A stretch of DNA of 64,000 bases, taken from the NCBI RefSeq assembly GCF_003730195.1, contig NZ_QWGG01000009.1, positions 111,483 to 175,482 of the forward strand, read 5' to 3'. Shown here in pieces: positions 25,172-32,891 of this stretch. Both the position numbers and the translations under genes were made by a program. The number at the start of each line of letters is the position of its first letter. The first letter of the stretch is position 1. Origin of the DNA: Halosimplex salinum (lineage in GTDB: Archaea > Halobacteriota > Halobacteria > Halobacteriales > Haloarculaceae). The notes under the pieces are model-generated. The model was not told the origin of the DNA and searched no databases. It saw nothing but the letters and a program-made list of their open reading frames with translations.

Positions 25172-27688
25172 TCAATCCTGTGCCATCGGCGTGTCGCGCG
25201 TCGGCGACTCGCGTCGGATAGCGTCGAGGCTCCCGTAGTTCGCCCACGTCAACAGCAGACTCGGGAGGACGAACACGGCGACGACGAACGACAGCGACAG
25301 CGCGAGGACGACGAGCGTCCCGAAGCTCTGGATCTGCGGGTGCGGGTGCAGGAGGAGCGCGCTGAACGCGCCGACGGAGGTGAGCGTGCTCCCCAGCAGC
25401 GCGCCGCCGGTGCCGGTCACCGCCGTTCGGAGCGCGCCGGTGACCGTCTGGCCGCGCTCTACCTCCTGGGCGAACCGGTCGCTGACGTGGATGTTGTAGT
25501 CGATCCCGATGCCGACGACCAGACTCAACAGGAGGGCGGTCAACAGCGTCAGCGGGATCTCGAAGATCCACATGCCACCGATGACCAGCGCGATGACGAG
25601 CGTGATCGGGACGGCGGTGAGCGTCCCCAGCGTCGCGCTCCCCGTGACCAGCCTGTAGACGAGGGTCAGCAGGACGCCGACCGCCGTCAGCGCGATGACG
25701 AGCGTCGTCAGGATGCTATCGGCGGTCTGGGCGGACTCGGCCGCGTTTATGGTCCCGGAACCGACGGCGATGGCGGTGACGCCGTCACCGTCGGCCGCCG
25801 CGGCGACGTCCCGCATGCCCTCGGCCTGACCGGGGTAGGTCGCGTCCGGCCGGATCGGGACAACCATCCGAAGCGAGCGGTACTCGCCGTCCTCGCGGTC
25901 GACGACCTGACTCGCGGCGTCGGGCGCGGCGGCGTAGAGGTCGTCGTACAGCTCGGCGACGTTCCGGTCGGGGACGCCGTCGCTGTCGGTGTCGGCGTCG
26001 CGATAGGCCGCGGCGAACGCCTCGTCCTCGGCGGCGACCGACTGCATGACCGTCAGCGGCGAGGTCAGCGGGACGGAGCCGTCGCGCTGGTAGACGACGT
26101 CGCTGTCGGCCGCGGCGTCTTCGGCGGCACGGACGCTCTCGAGCGCCATCGGGTCCGTCACGTCGCCTTCGAAGAGGACGTTCGCACGTCTGCGGGTGTC
26201 CTCGTCGGCGGCCCGGTAGTTCTCGTCGACGAACTGGCCGTTTCGCTCGGCGTCGGTGACCTCCCAGGCCAGCGGGCCGGGGAGCTCCTGCTTCCACTCG
26301 GCGACGTCGCCGTCGCCCTGCTGGAACGCCTGCCGGTCGAGGTCCGTCCACGCGACGGCGCCGGCCGACCCGGCGACCAGCGCGAGGACGATGACGGCGG
26401 GGGCCGCACGCTTCGCGAGCGTCGCCCCGCTGCGCAGGAACGGTTCGAGCAGTCGCGTCTCGCCCAGCGGCTCCTTGCGCCGGTCGAGACCGACCCGCTC
26501 CAGCAGGCCGTCGATCGTGATCTTCAGCGCCGGGACCAGCGTCAGCGAAATGACGAACGTCGACAGCACGCCCAGCGTGATGCCGAACGACAGCTCCTTG
26601 ATGATCGTGAACTCGTTGGTCGCGTTGGACATGAACCCGACCATCGCGGTCATCGTCACCAGCGCGAGTGCCACCGCGACAGACGAGATGCCGCGGAACA
26701 TCGGGTCGCGGATATCCTCGGTCTCACCTCGTTCCTCGCGGTACCGCATGAACACGTGGAGCCCGTAGTCGACGCTGAGCGCGATGATCAGGACGGGCCC
26801 GATGATGATCGTCATACCGGCGGGGATCTCGAGCCAGCCGAGGATGCCGAACATCCACAGCACCGAGAGGACGACCCCGGTGAAGCCGACGACGACGTCG
26901 ACGAGGTCGCGATAGGAGAAGGCGAGCACGACGAGGATCATCAGGAGCGCGACCGGCAGGATCAGCGTCATCATGTTCTGCTGGGCCTGGCGGTTTATCT
27001 CCGCGCTCGCGTGCTCACCGTTCGTGAACACCTCGGGGTCCTCGTGCTCCTGAGCGGCCTCGTAGAGCGCGGCCGTCGCAGCCGACCGACGCTCGTCGTC
27101 GGCGGCGAACTGGAACACCATCCGGTGGCTGTCGGCGGTCGCCGTGCCGGGTTCGTACTCGCTCGGCAGCAGCGACAGCGCGGGCGACTCCGCCGAGAGC
27201 GTCGCCGCGACCAGCTGTTCCACCTCGGAGTCGCTGGCGCTCTCGAGTGCGGTGATCTGTTCCTCGAGGGTCGCGTCCTGGGAACCGGCCGCACGCTTCC
27301 CGACCAGGTTTGCGACGCCGACGACGTCGCGGTCGCCGAGACTGGTCGCGACCGACTCGTTGTCGCGGACGGTCTGCTGGTATCTGAGCGACGCCAGCAG
27401 CGTCTCCTTCGAGAGCGCGTCGCCCTCGTCGCGGACGTAGACGGCGACCGGTTCGGTCGCGGTCCCGTTTCCGTCGCTGTGGTTGCCGTAGCTTTGCTGG
27501 ATGTACTCCATCTTCTGGGCGACCTCGGTGTCGCCGACGGCGCTACTCCCGTTGGCTTCGCTCTCCAGCTGGAGTTGCGTCGTCCCCGCGGCGACGCCGG
27601 CCGAGGCCAGCACCAGCAGCAGGATGACGATCAGGTTGTGGTCGGTGACGAACCGGAACACGCCGGCGAGCGGATCGTTCATCGACAT
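25172..27688 (-). CDS. RND superfamily exporter (MMPL/HpnN-like)
   Basis: 838 residues with two repeated halves. Each half has an N-terminal helix, a large extracytoplasmic loop and about five more helices. Signature stretches are IGPVLIIALSVDYGLHVFMR in the first half and LVVGIGIDYNIHVSDRFAQE in the second, with the conserved Asp in the membrane for proton coupling. Archaeal members are thought to move lipids or hydrophobic compounds. It stands alone, convergent with the arylsulfotransferase gene. Confidence 0.9.
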   Translation of the reverse strand: MSMNDPLAGVFRFVTDHNLIVILLLVLASAGVAAGTTQLQLESEANGSSAVGDTEVAQKMEYIQQSYGNHSDGNGTATEPVAVYVRDEGDALSKETLLASLRYQQTVRDNESVATSLGDRDVVGVANLVGKRAAGSQDATLEEQITALESASDSEVEQLVAATLSAESPALSLLPSEYEPGTATADSHRMVFQFAADDERRSAATAALYEAAQEHEDPEVFTNGEHASAEINRQAQQNMMTLILPVALLMILVVLAFSYRDLVDVVVGFTGVVLSVLWMFGILGWLEIPAGMTIIIGPVLIIALSVDYGLHVFMRYREERGETEDIRDPMFRGISSVAVALALVTMTAMVGFMSNATNEFTIIKELSFGITLGVLSTFVISLTLVPALKITIDGLLERVGLDRRKEPLGETRLLEPFLRSGATLAKRAAPAVIVLALVAGSAGAVAWTDLDRQAFQQGDGDVAEWKQELPGPLAWEVTDAERNGQFVDENYRAADEDTRRRANVLFEGDVTDPMALESVRAAEDAAADSDVVYQRDGSVPLTSPLTVMQSVAAEDEAFAAAYRDADTDSDGVPDRNVAELYDDLYAAAPDAASQVVDREDGEYRSLRMVVPIRPDATYPGQAEGMRDVAAAADGDGVTAIAVGSGTINAAESAQTADSILTTLVIALTAVGVLLTLVYRLVTGSATLGTLTAVPITLVIALVIGGMWIFEIPLTLLTALLLSLVVGIGIDYNIHVSDRFAQEVERGQTVTGALRTAVTGTGGALLGSTLTSVGAFSALLLHPHPQIQSFGTLVVLALSLSFVVAVFVLPSLLLTWANYGSLDAIRRESPTRDTPMAQD

Positions 27689-27821
27689 CCCTCCCTGGCG
27701 CGTCGTTCACCTCTCACCGGCCGGAAGCGGTCGGTGGAGGGGGGACCAATCTTCGTTCGAGCGGGCGGTCGCAGACACATTGCGACCGAAGCGTCGACCG
27801 GACGTTCCGTATAAATGGGAT

Positions 27822-27846
27822 CACAGTTTCTGGGTCAGAAACTGTG
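27822..27846. terminator. Perfect 11-bp-arm hairpin after znuB
   Basis: CACAGTTTCTG, GGT, CAGAAACTGTG: a perfect inverted repeat with a 3-base loop. It begins 13 bases past the znuB stop on the transcribed strand. A TATA-like TTTATA for the downstream leftward RND gene is next to it, so it could also be an operator. Confidence 0.5.
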
Positions 27847-27858
27847 CGAAACGGGCGG

Positions 27859-28965
27859 TCAGTCCGAGGGCGTTTCGGCGTCGTCGACGTCGATACTGCC
27901 CATCTCCGGCGTGCCCTCCTCGCCGAGGACGGTCTGGAGCTTCCCGACCGCGACGGCGACGACGTAGATAGCGACGGCGACGAGGACGACCACCCCGCCG
28001 GCGGTCGCGCCGGCGTAGTAGGAGACGCCGATGCCGACCAGGACGGCGAGTTCCGCGAGCACGACCGAGACGAGCAGCGCCTCGTCGAAGCTCCGGGCGA
28101 CCTGCGAGGCGCCGGCGACCGGCACGACCAGCATCGCGGCGACGAGGATGACGCCCATGATCTGCATCGCGCCGACGACGACCATCGCCGTCAGCATCAC
28201 GACGATCCGGTTGTACCAGTCGACGGGGATGCCCGACACCTCGGCGGCGGTCTCGTCGAAGGTGACGTACAGCAGTTGATTCCGCGTGACGGCGACGACG
28301 GTGACGATGATCGCGAACAGGACGAGCAACACCGCCGCGCTCTGGGAGGTGACCGTCGAGAGGTTGCCGAACAGGTACTGGTCGACGCTGACGGTCAGCC
28401 CGCCCGCGTTGACGCTGATCAGCGTCGTCCCGAGCGCGAAGCCCGTCGAGAGGACGATGGCCATCGACACGTCGTTGTACGCGTCGGTCACCTCCGAGAT
28501 GAGTTCGATACACAGCGCGGCGATCATCGCCACCACGACCGCAGTCAGGTACGGGGTGACGCCGAGGTCGATGACCGCGTTGAGGAACAGGCCGACGGCG
28601 ACGCCGGCGAAGGCGGTGTGGGCCAGCGCGTCGCCGATGAGCGCGAGCTGGCGGTGGACGAGGAAGGTCCCGATGAGCGGCGCCATCACGCCGATACACA
28701 GCCCAACCAGGATCGCCCGGTGCATGAAGCCGTACTCGAGCACCTGCAGGCCGGTCTGTTCCGCCACCCAGCCCACGGCGCCCGACCAGACGTCCAGAAT
28801 CCAGTACAGGGGCGCGAGAACCGTATCGAGCGGGCTCGACTGGAGCACCGCGTCGAACGGGGTCGACTGGAGCGCGGTGACGGCGGCGAGGGCGGAGTCG
28901 GTCGTCAGCGCGAGCAGGGTCGCGAAGAGGCGCGCGACGTCCAGTGCGACGAGCGCCCCGGTCAT
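27859..28965 (-). CDS. znuB: Zinc/manganese ABC transporter permease
   Basis: 368 residues, ABC-3 family, with about eight helices after a long N-terminal extension (about 70 residues) carrying two extra hydrophobic stretches. Core motifs: FLVHRQLALIGDALAHTAFA, and later GVILVAAMLVVPVAGASQVA. Together with ZnuA and ZnuC it imports Zn or Mn. Its start overlaps the znuC stop by four bases (ATGA), the last gene of the operon. Confidence 0.9.
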   Translation of the reverse strand: MTGALVALDVARLFATLLALTTDSALAAVTALQSTPFDAVLQSSPLDTVLAPLYWILDVWSGAVGWVAEQTGLQVLEYGFMHRAILVGLCIGVMAPLIGTFLVHRQLALIGDALAHTAFAGVAVGLFLNAVIDLGVTPYLTAVVVAMIAALCIELISEVTDAYNDVSMAIVLSTGFALGTTLISVNAGGLTVSVDQYLFGNLSTVTSQSAAVLLVLFAIIVTVVAVTRNQLLYVTFDETAAEVSGIPVDWYNRIVVMLTAMVVVGAMQIMGVILVAAMLVVPVAGASQVARSFDEALLVSVVLAELAVLVGIGVSYYAGATAGGVVVLVAVAIYVVAVAVGKLQTVLGEEGTPEMGSIDVDDAETPSD

Positions 28966-29777
28966 CGCGACTCACCCACGGCGGTCGCCGCGGTGCCGAA
29001 CGTCCGAACGAGGGCGTCGCTGTCGACGAACTCGTCGGTCGGACCGTCGAAGTACACCTCGCCGTCGAGGCAGACGACGCGGTCGGCGTGCTGGGTCACG
29101 GCGCTCAGGTCGTGCTCGATGAGCAGGACGGTGATCCCCTCGTCGTTCAGCGACTCGAGGAGGTCGTAGAACGCCTCGACGGACTCGGCGTCGACGCCGA
29201 CGGTCGGCTCGTCGAGGACGAGCAGGTCGGCCTCGCCGGCGAGCGCGCGAGCGATGAACGCCCGCTGGCGCTGGCCGCCGGAGAGTTGCGTGACTCGGCG
29301 GTCGGCGAACGCGCTCATCCCGACCGTCTCGAGCGCGCGGTCGACGATCTCCCAGTCGTCGGCGACGAGGCGACCGAACCCCACGTGCGGGAATCGACCC
29401 ATCTTCACGACTTCGCGGACGGTGATCGGCATCTCTTTCGAGGAACTGGCGTGCTGTGCGACGTAGCCGATCCGCTCGCCGTCGTCGAAGCGGTCCGCGG
29501 GCTCGCCGAACAGTCGGACCGACCCCGTGTCGGGTTCGAGCAGGCCCAGCATCAGCTTCATCAGCGTCGACTTGCCCGACCCGTTGGGACCGACCACCGC
29601 GACGTACTCGCCGCGATCGATCGACACCGAGATGTCCTCGACGACCGGCGTCGCCGTGTAGCCGAAGTCCACGTTCGAGACCTCGATCACGGATTCGGTC
29701 GCGCCGTCGACGTTCGCGTCCGTGGTCGTGCCAGTCGCGCGCGACCCAGCCACGGACGCGGCGTCGTCGGGACTCAT
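28962..29777 (-). CDS. znuC: Zinc/manganese ABC transporter ATPase
   Basis: 271 residues with all ABC motifs: Walker A VVGPNGSGKSTLMK, signature TQLSGGQRQRAF, Walker B LLVLDEPTVGVD and the switch His in LIEHDLSAVTQHAD. The N-terminal 30 residues are an unconserved, acidic extension. It overlaps both neighbours by four bases, so translation is coupled along znuA-znuC-znuB. Confidence 0.95.
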   Translation of the reverse strand: MSPDDAASVAGSRATGTTTDANVDGATESVIEVSNVDFGYTATPVVEDISVSIDRGEYVAVVGPNGSGKSTLMKLMLGLLEPDTGSVRLFGEPADRFDDGERIGYVAQHASSSKEMPITVREVVKMGRFPHVGFGRLVADDWEIVDRALETVGMSAFADRRVTQLSGGQRQRAFIARALAGEADLLVLDEPTVGVDAESVEAFYDLLESLNDEGITVLLIEHDLSAVTQHADRVVCLDGEVYFDGPTDEFVDSDALVRTFGTAATAVGESR

Positions 29778-30856
29778 TCGAAGTTCCTCCACTCCTCGCC
29801 CCAGCCGTCGGGGCCCGCCTCCTCGGGGGATTTGTTCCCGAGGACGACCTCGAAGGTGGGCATGTTGATGTTGTAGGCGATCTCCTCGTAGCCCCAGTCC
29901 TCGGCGACCCAGTCCTCGCGGACGCCCGCGTAGGGAGTCACCGGGAAGTACGCCTCCACCCGGGTCTCCTCCAGCAACTGCTTGGCCGGCCGCCGCGACT
30001 CGAAGACGCCGTTGGCGACGTACTCGATGTCGTTCTCGTCGATGACCTGCTTGGCCTGCGCGATGTCGTCGGGCGCCACGTCGCCGCTGGCGGCGAGGTT
30101 GGTGACGAGCGGGCGCATCCGCACGCCGTAGCGCACGCCGATGTACTGGAAGGCGTTGTGCGCGGCCAGTTGCACCACGTCGCGCTCGGCCGCGTCGAAG
30201 ATGGCCTGGTAGTCCGCGTCGATCCGGTCGACCGTCTCGGACTTGTACGTCTCCGCGTTGTCGCGGAGAGCGTCCTCGTGGTCCGGCGCGAGGTCGACGA
30301 GACCCTCGGCGATGTTGTCCACGGACGTCTTCGCGCGCTGGGGGTCGAGCCAGAAGTGCGGGTCTTTGCCCTGTTGCCGGCCGACGCCCTCCTCGTCCGG
30401 GTCGAGCGAGGCGGCCAGGTCGACGAGTTCGACGCCCTCGCGCGCGTTGATGAGTTGCGTGTCGACCTCGTCGTCTCTCAGCGTCTGGATCGCGCGGTCG
30501 GCCCACGGCTGGAACCCGTCGCCGACGTGGAGGAACGCGTCCGCCTCGATGATGTCCTGCGTGACGCTCGCGTTGGGCTGCCAGCCGTGACCGTGCAGGC
30601 CCGTCGGGACGAGGTTCTCGATCGTGATCGGCGTCCCCTCGGCGACGTTGCGCGCGAAGTCGTAGAAGCTGAAGAAGGAGGCCACAACGACTGGGCCGCC
30701 GTCCGCTCCGCTCCCGCCCGGGCCGCCCGCTCCCGCGGTCGACCCACCGATACACCCTGCGAGTCCGCCGAGGACGGCGCTCGACCCCGCGGCGAGTACC
30801 TGCCGCCGGGTCGGACGCGCCCCACTCGGCGCTCCGTTCGAGTCAGTCATTACCAC
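29774..30856 (-). CDS. znuA: Zinc/manganese substrate-binding lipoprotein
   Basis: 360 residues (or 358 from the second ATG). Tat signal RRQVLAAGSSAVLGGLAGC ends in a lipobox, so it is a lipid-anchored extracytoplasmic binding protein. Metal-ligand patterns of the ZnuA/TroA family are seen: LHGHGWQPN, then DPHFWLDPQRAK, and AAHNAFQYIG. A palindrome upstream (30900-30921) probably controls the operon. Confidence 0.9.
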   Translation of the reverse strand: MVMTDSNGAPSGARPTRRQVLAAGSSAVLGGLAGCIGGSTAGAGGPGGSGADGGPVVVASFFSFYDFARNVAEGTPITIENLVPTGLHGHGWQPNASVTQDIIEADAFLHVGDGFQPWADRAIQTLRDDEVDTQLINAREGVELVDLAASLDPDEEGVGRQQGKDPHFWLDPQRAKTSVDNIAEGLVDLAPDHEDALRDNAETYKSETVDRIDADYQAIFDAAERDVVQLAAHNAFQYIGVRYGVRMRPLVTNLAASGDVAPDDIAQAKQVIDENDIEYVANGVFESRRPAKQLLEETRVEAYFPVTPYAGVREDWVAEDWGYEEIAYNINMPTFEVVLGNKSPEEAGPDGWGEEWRNFE

Positions 30857-30899
30857 GAGATAGGAGCCACCAAGGCAATAGTGTTTGCGGTCGAACTCT

Positions 30900-30921
30900 A
30901 GGATTAGACGGTTCTAAACCT
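30900..30921. promoter_or_regulatory. Candidate metal-regulator operator upstream of znuA
   Basis: AGGATTAGA, CGGT, TCTAAACCT: 9-bp arms with a single mismatch and a 4-base spacer, 44 bases upstream of the znuA start in the divergent znuA-gcvT region. It suits a dimeric metal-responsive repressor. It differs from the DtxR-like sites at 32836 and 32872. Confidence 0.5.
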
Positions 30922-31137
30922 CTCGCGATCACCGCCGACGTGGGCTCGAAACGTCCGTTCAGTGGATCCGGATCCTTCGTCGGAGTCTGCTCGGCGGGCG
31001 CAGCGCTCGCCGGCAGGGCCCGAGTTCGATATAGTCGCATAGGGTTGAGAGCGTCAGACGCCGGGTGGACGGGGGGTCGTCTCTCACACGCGCGTGCGAC
31101 GACAACAGTTACGTCGCTGGCGGGCGGAAATCGGGGT

Positions 31138-32235
31138 ATGACGCTCAGACAGCCGCCGCTCGCGGCGGTTCACGAGGCGAGCGGTGCGACGCTCACCGAG
31201 TTCGGGGGGTGGGAGATGCCCGTCGAGTTCGACTCGATCCGGACCGAACACGAGGCGGTCCGGGAGTCGGTCGGCCGGTTCGACGTCTCCCACATGGGCC
31301 AGATCACCGTCACCGGCCCCGACGCGCTCCGGCTCACCAACCGACTGGTCACCAACGACGTGTCGGACCTCGACCCGGGGGAGTCGAACTACGCCGCGCT
31401 CACCGACGACCGCGGCGTGATGCTCGACGACACCGTCGTCTACCGGCCGCCCGGCGACTGGTCGGTCGACGCCGACTACCTCGTCGTACCGAACGCCGGC
31501 CACGACGCGGAGACGGCCGAGCGCTGGCTCGACCACCGCGAGGCGTGGGGGCTCGACGCGACCGTCGAGAACCAGACCGAGTCGTTCGCGATGGTCGCCC
31601 TCCAGGGGAGCGACGCCGAGGACCTCCTGAGCGGGGAGACCGACGCCGACCTCGACGAACTCGGCCGGTTCGAGTCCGCGGTGGCGACGGTCGCGGGCGT
31701 CGAGACGCTCGTCTCCCGCACCGGTTACACCGGCGAACCGGGGTACGAGCTGATCTCTGCGTGGGACGAGGCCGAGACGGTCTGGTCCGCGCTCGAGTGT
31801 CAGCCCTGCGGGCTCGGCGCCCGCGACACGCTCCGCCTGGAGATGGGGTTTCTCCTCTCCGGGCAGGACTTCGACCCCGAGGACGACCCGCGGAACCCCT
31901 ACGAGGCGAACATCGACTTCGCCGTCGACCTCGATTCGGAGTTCGTCGGCCGCGACGCGCTCGAAGGGGTCGACGTGGAGGGGCCCGACGAGGAGCTCCG
32001 CGGCGTCGAACTGGTCGACCGCGGCGTCCCCCGTGAGGGCTACGCGGTCACGACCCCCGACGGCGACCACCTCGGGACCATCACGAGCGGAACGATGAGT
32101 CCGACGCTGGGGACTGGTATCGGCCTCGCATACCTCCCCGTCGACCGGGTCGACCCCGGTGACACCGCTCGAGTCGAGGTCAGGGGCGAACCGAAGAAGG
32201 CACGTATCACCACCACGCCATTCCTCGACAGATGA
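31138..32235 (+). CDS. gcvT: Glycine cleavage system T protein (aminomethyltransferase)
   Basis: 365 residues. Starts [20 protein letters not shown], then [20 protein letters not shown] and [16 protein letters not shown], all typical of GcvT, with [14 protein letters not shown] and [18 protein letters not shown] later. It transfers the methylene group of glycine to tetrahydrofolate and releases ammonia. gcvH follows with a four-base overlap. The gcvP genes are not in the window. No glycine riboswitch is seen upstream. Confidence 0.95.
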   Translation: MTLRQPPLAAVHEASGATLTEFGGWEMPVEFDSIRTEHEAVRESVGRFDVSHMGQITVTGPDALRLTNRLVTNDVSDLDPGESNYAALTDDRGVMLDDTVVYRPPGDWSVDADYLVVPNAGHDAETAERWLDHREAWGLDATVENQTESFAMVALQGSDAEDLLSGETDADLDELGRFESAVATVAGVETLVSRTGYTGEPGYELISAWDEAETVWSALECQPCGLGARDTLRLEMGFLLSGQDFDPEDDPRNPYEANIDFAVDLDSEFVGRDALEGVDVEGPDEELRGVELVDRGVPREGYAVTTPDGDHLGTITSGTMSPTLGTGIGLAYLPVDRVDPGDTARVEVRGEPKKARITTTPFLDR

Positions 32236-32615
32236 GCTTCGACGTTCCAGACGACCTGCGCTTTCTCGACTCCCACGAGTGGGCGCGGGTCGACGACGAC
32301 ACCGCACGCATCGGCATCTCGGACTTCGCACAGGACGAACTCGGCGACGTGGTCTTCGTCGACCTCCCCGACGAGGGCGAGGCGGTCGCCGCCGGCGAGG
32401 ACTTCGGCGTCGTCGAGTCGATCAAGGCGGTCTCCGACGTCTACGCCCCCGTATCGGGGACGGTGACGGCCGTCAACGACGACCTCGTCGACGCGCCCGA
32501 ACTGATCAACGAAGACCCCTACGGCGACGGCTGGCTGATCGAAGTCGAGGTGAGCGACGACGCCGAACTCGACGACCTGCTCTCGCCCGACGAGTACGGC
32601 GAACAGATCGCCTGA
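32232..32615 (+). CDS. gcvH: Glycine cleavage system H protein
   Basis: 127 residues. It carries the lipoyl-lysine motif [18 protein letters not shown] and the normal N-terminus [20 protein letters not shown]. The ATG overlaps the gcvT stop (ATGA). It shuttles the aminomethyl group between P, T and L proteins. Confidence 0.95.
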   Translation: MSFDVPDDLRFLDSHEWARVDDDTARIGISDFAQDELGDVVFVDLPDEGEAVAAGEDFGVVESIKAVSDVYAPVSGTVTAVNDDLVDAPELINEDPYGDGWLIEVEVSDDAELDDLLSPDEYGEQIA

Positions 32616-32835
32616 AGCGGGCCGGTCACTGGTCCGATCCGAACGAGCGCGCGAGTTCTCGCGAGTAGCCGATCCCGGCCGATATTTCCCACTTCGCTCC
32701 ACTCCCAACCGCTGAACCACCGATGTGGCCCGTTCGATCCCGCACTCGTAAACCGTTAGCCGCGATATCAAATGACGTTCGAGGCGCCCACGGGGGGCAC
32801 AGTTCAGTCGAGTCTGACGCTCGCGACCGAACATG

Positions 32836-32851
32836 TTTAGGTCGGCCTAAA
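32836..32851. promoter_or_regulatory. DtxR/Idr-type metal-repressor site, distal copy
   Basis: TTTAGGTCGGCCTAAA: 6-bp perfect arms around TCGG, like DtxR-family iron/manganese repressor boxes (TTAGG...CCTAA). An identical copy begins 36 bp downstream. Confidence 0.7.
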
Positions 32852-32871
32852 GATCGGTGTGCTTATGTCGG

Positions 32872-32887
32872 TTTAGGTCGGCCTAAA
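32872..32887. promoter_or_regulatory. DtxR/Idr-type metal-repressor site, proximal copy
   Basis: The identical 16-bp site ends four bases before the start codon at 32892. A TATA-like GCTTATG (about 32861) lies between the two copies, so repressor on either site would block the promoter and the leaderless start. Confidence 0.7.
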
Positions 32888-32891
32888 CGGC

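Noticed and set aside
31022..31137. Glycine riboswitch upstream of gcvT
   Set aside because: No paired aptamer-like structure is visible in the short leader, and the class is not expected in haloarchaea.
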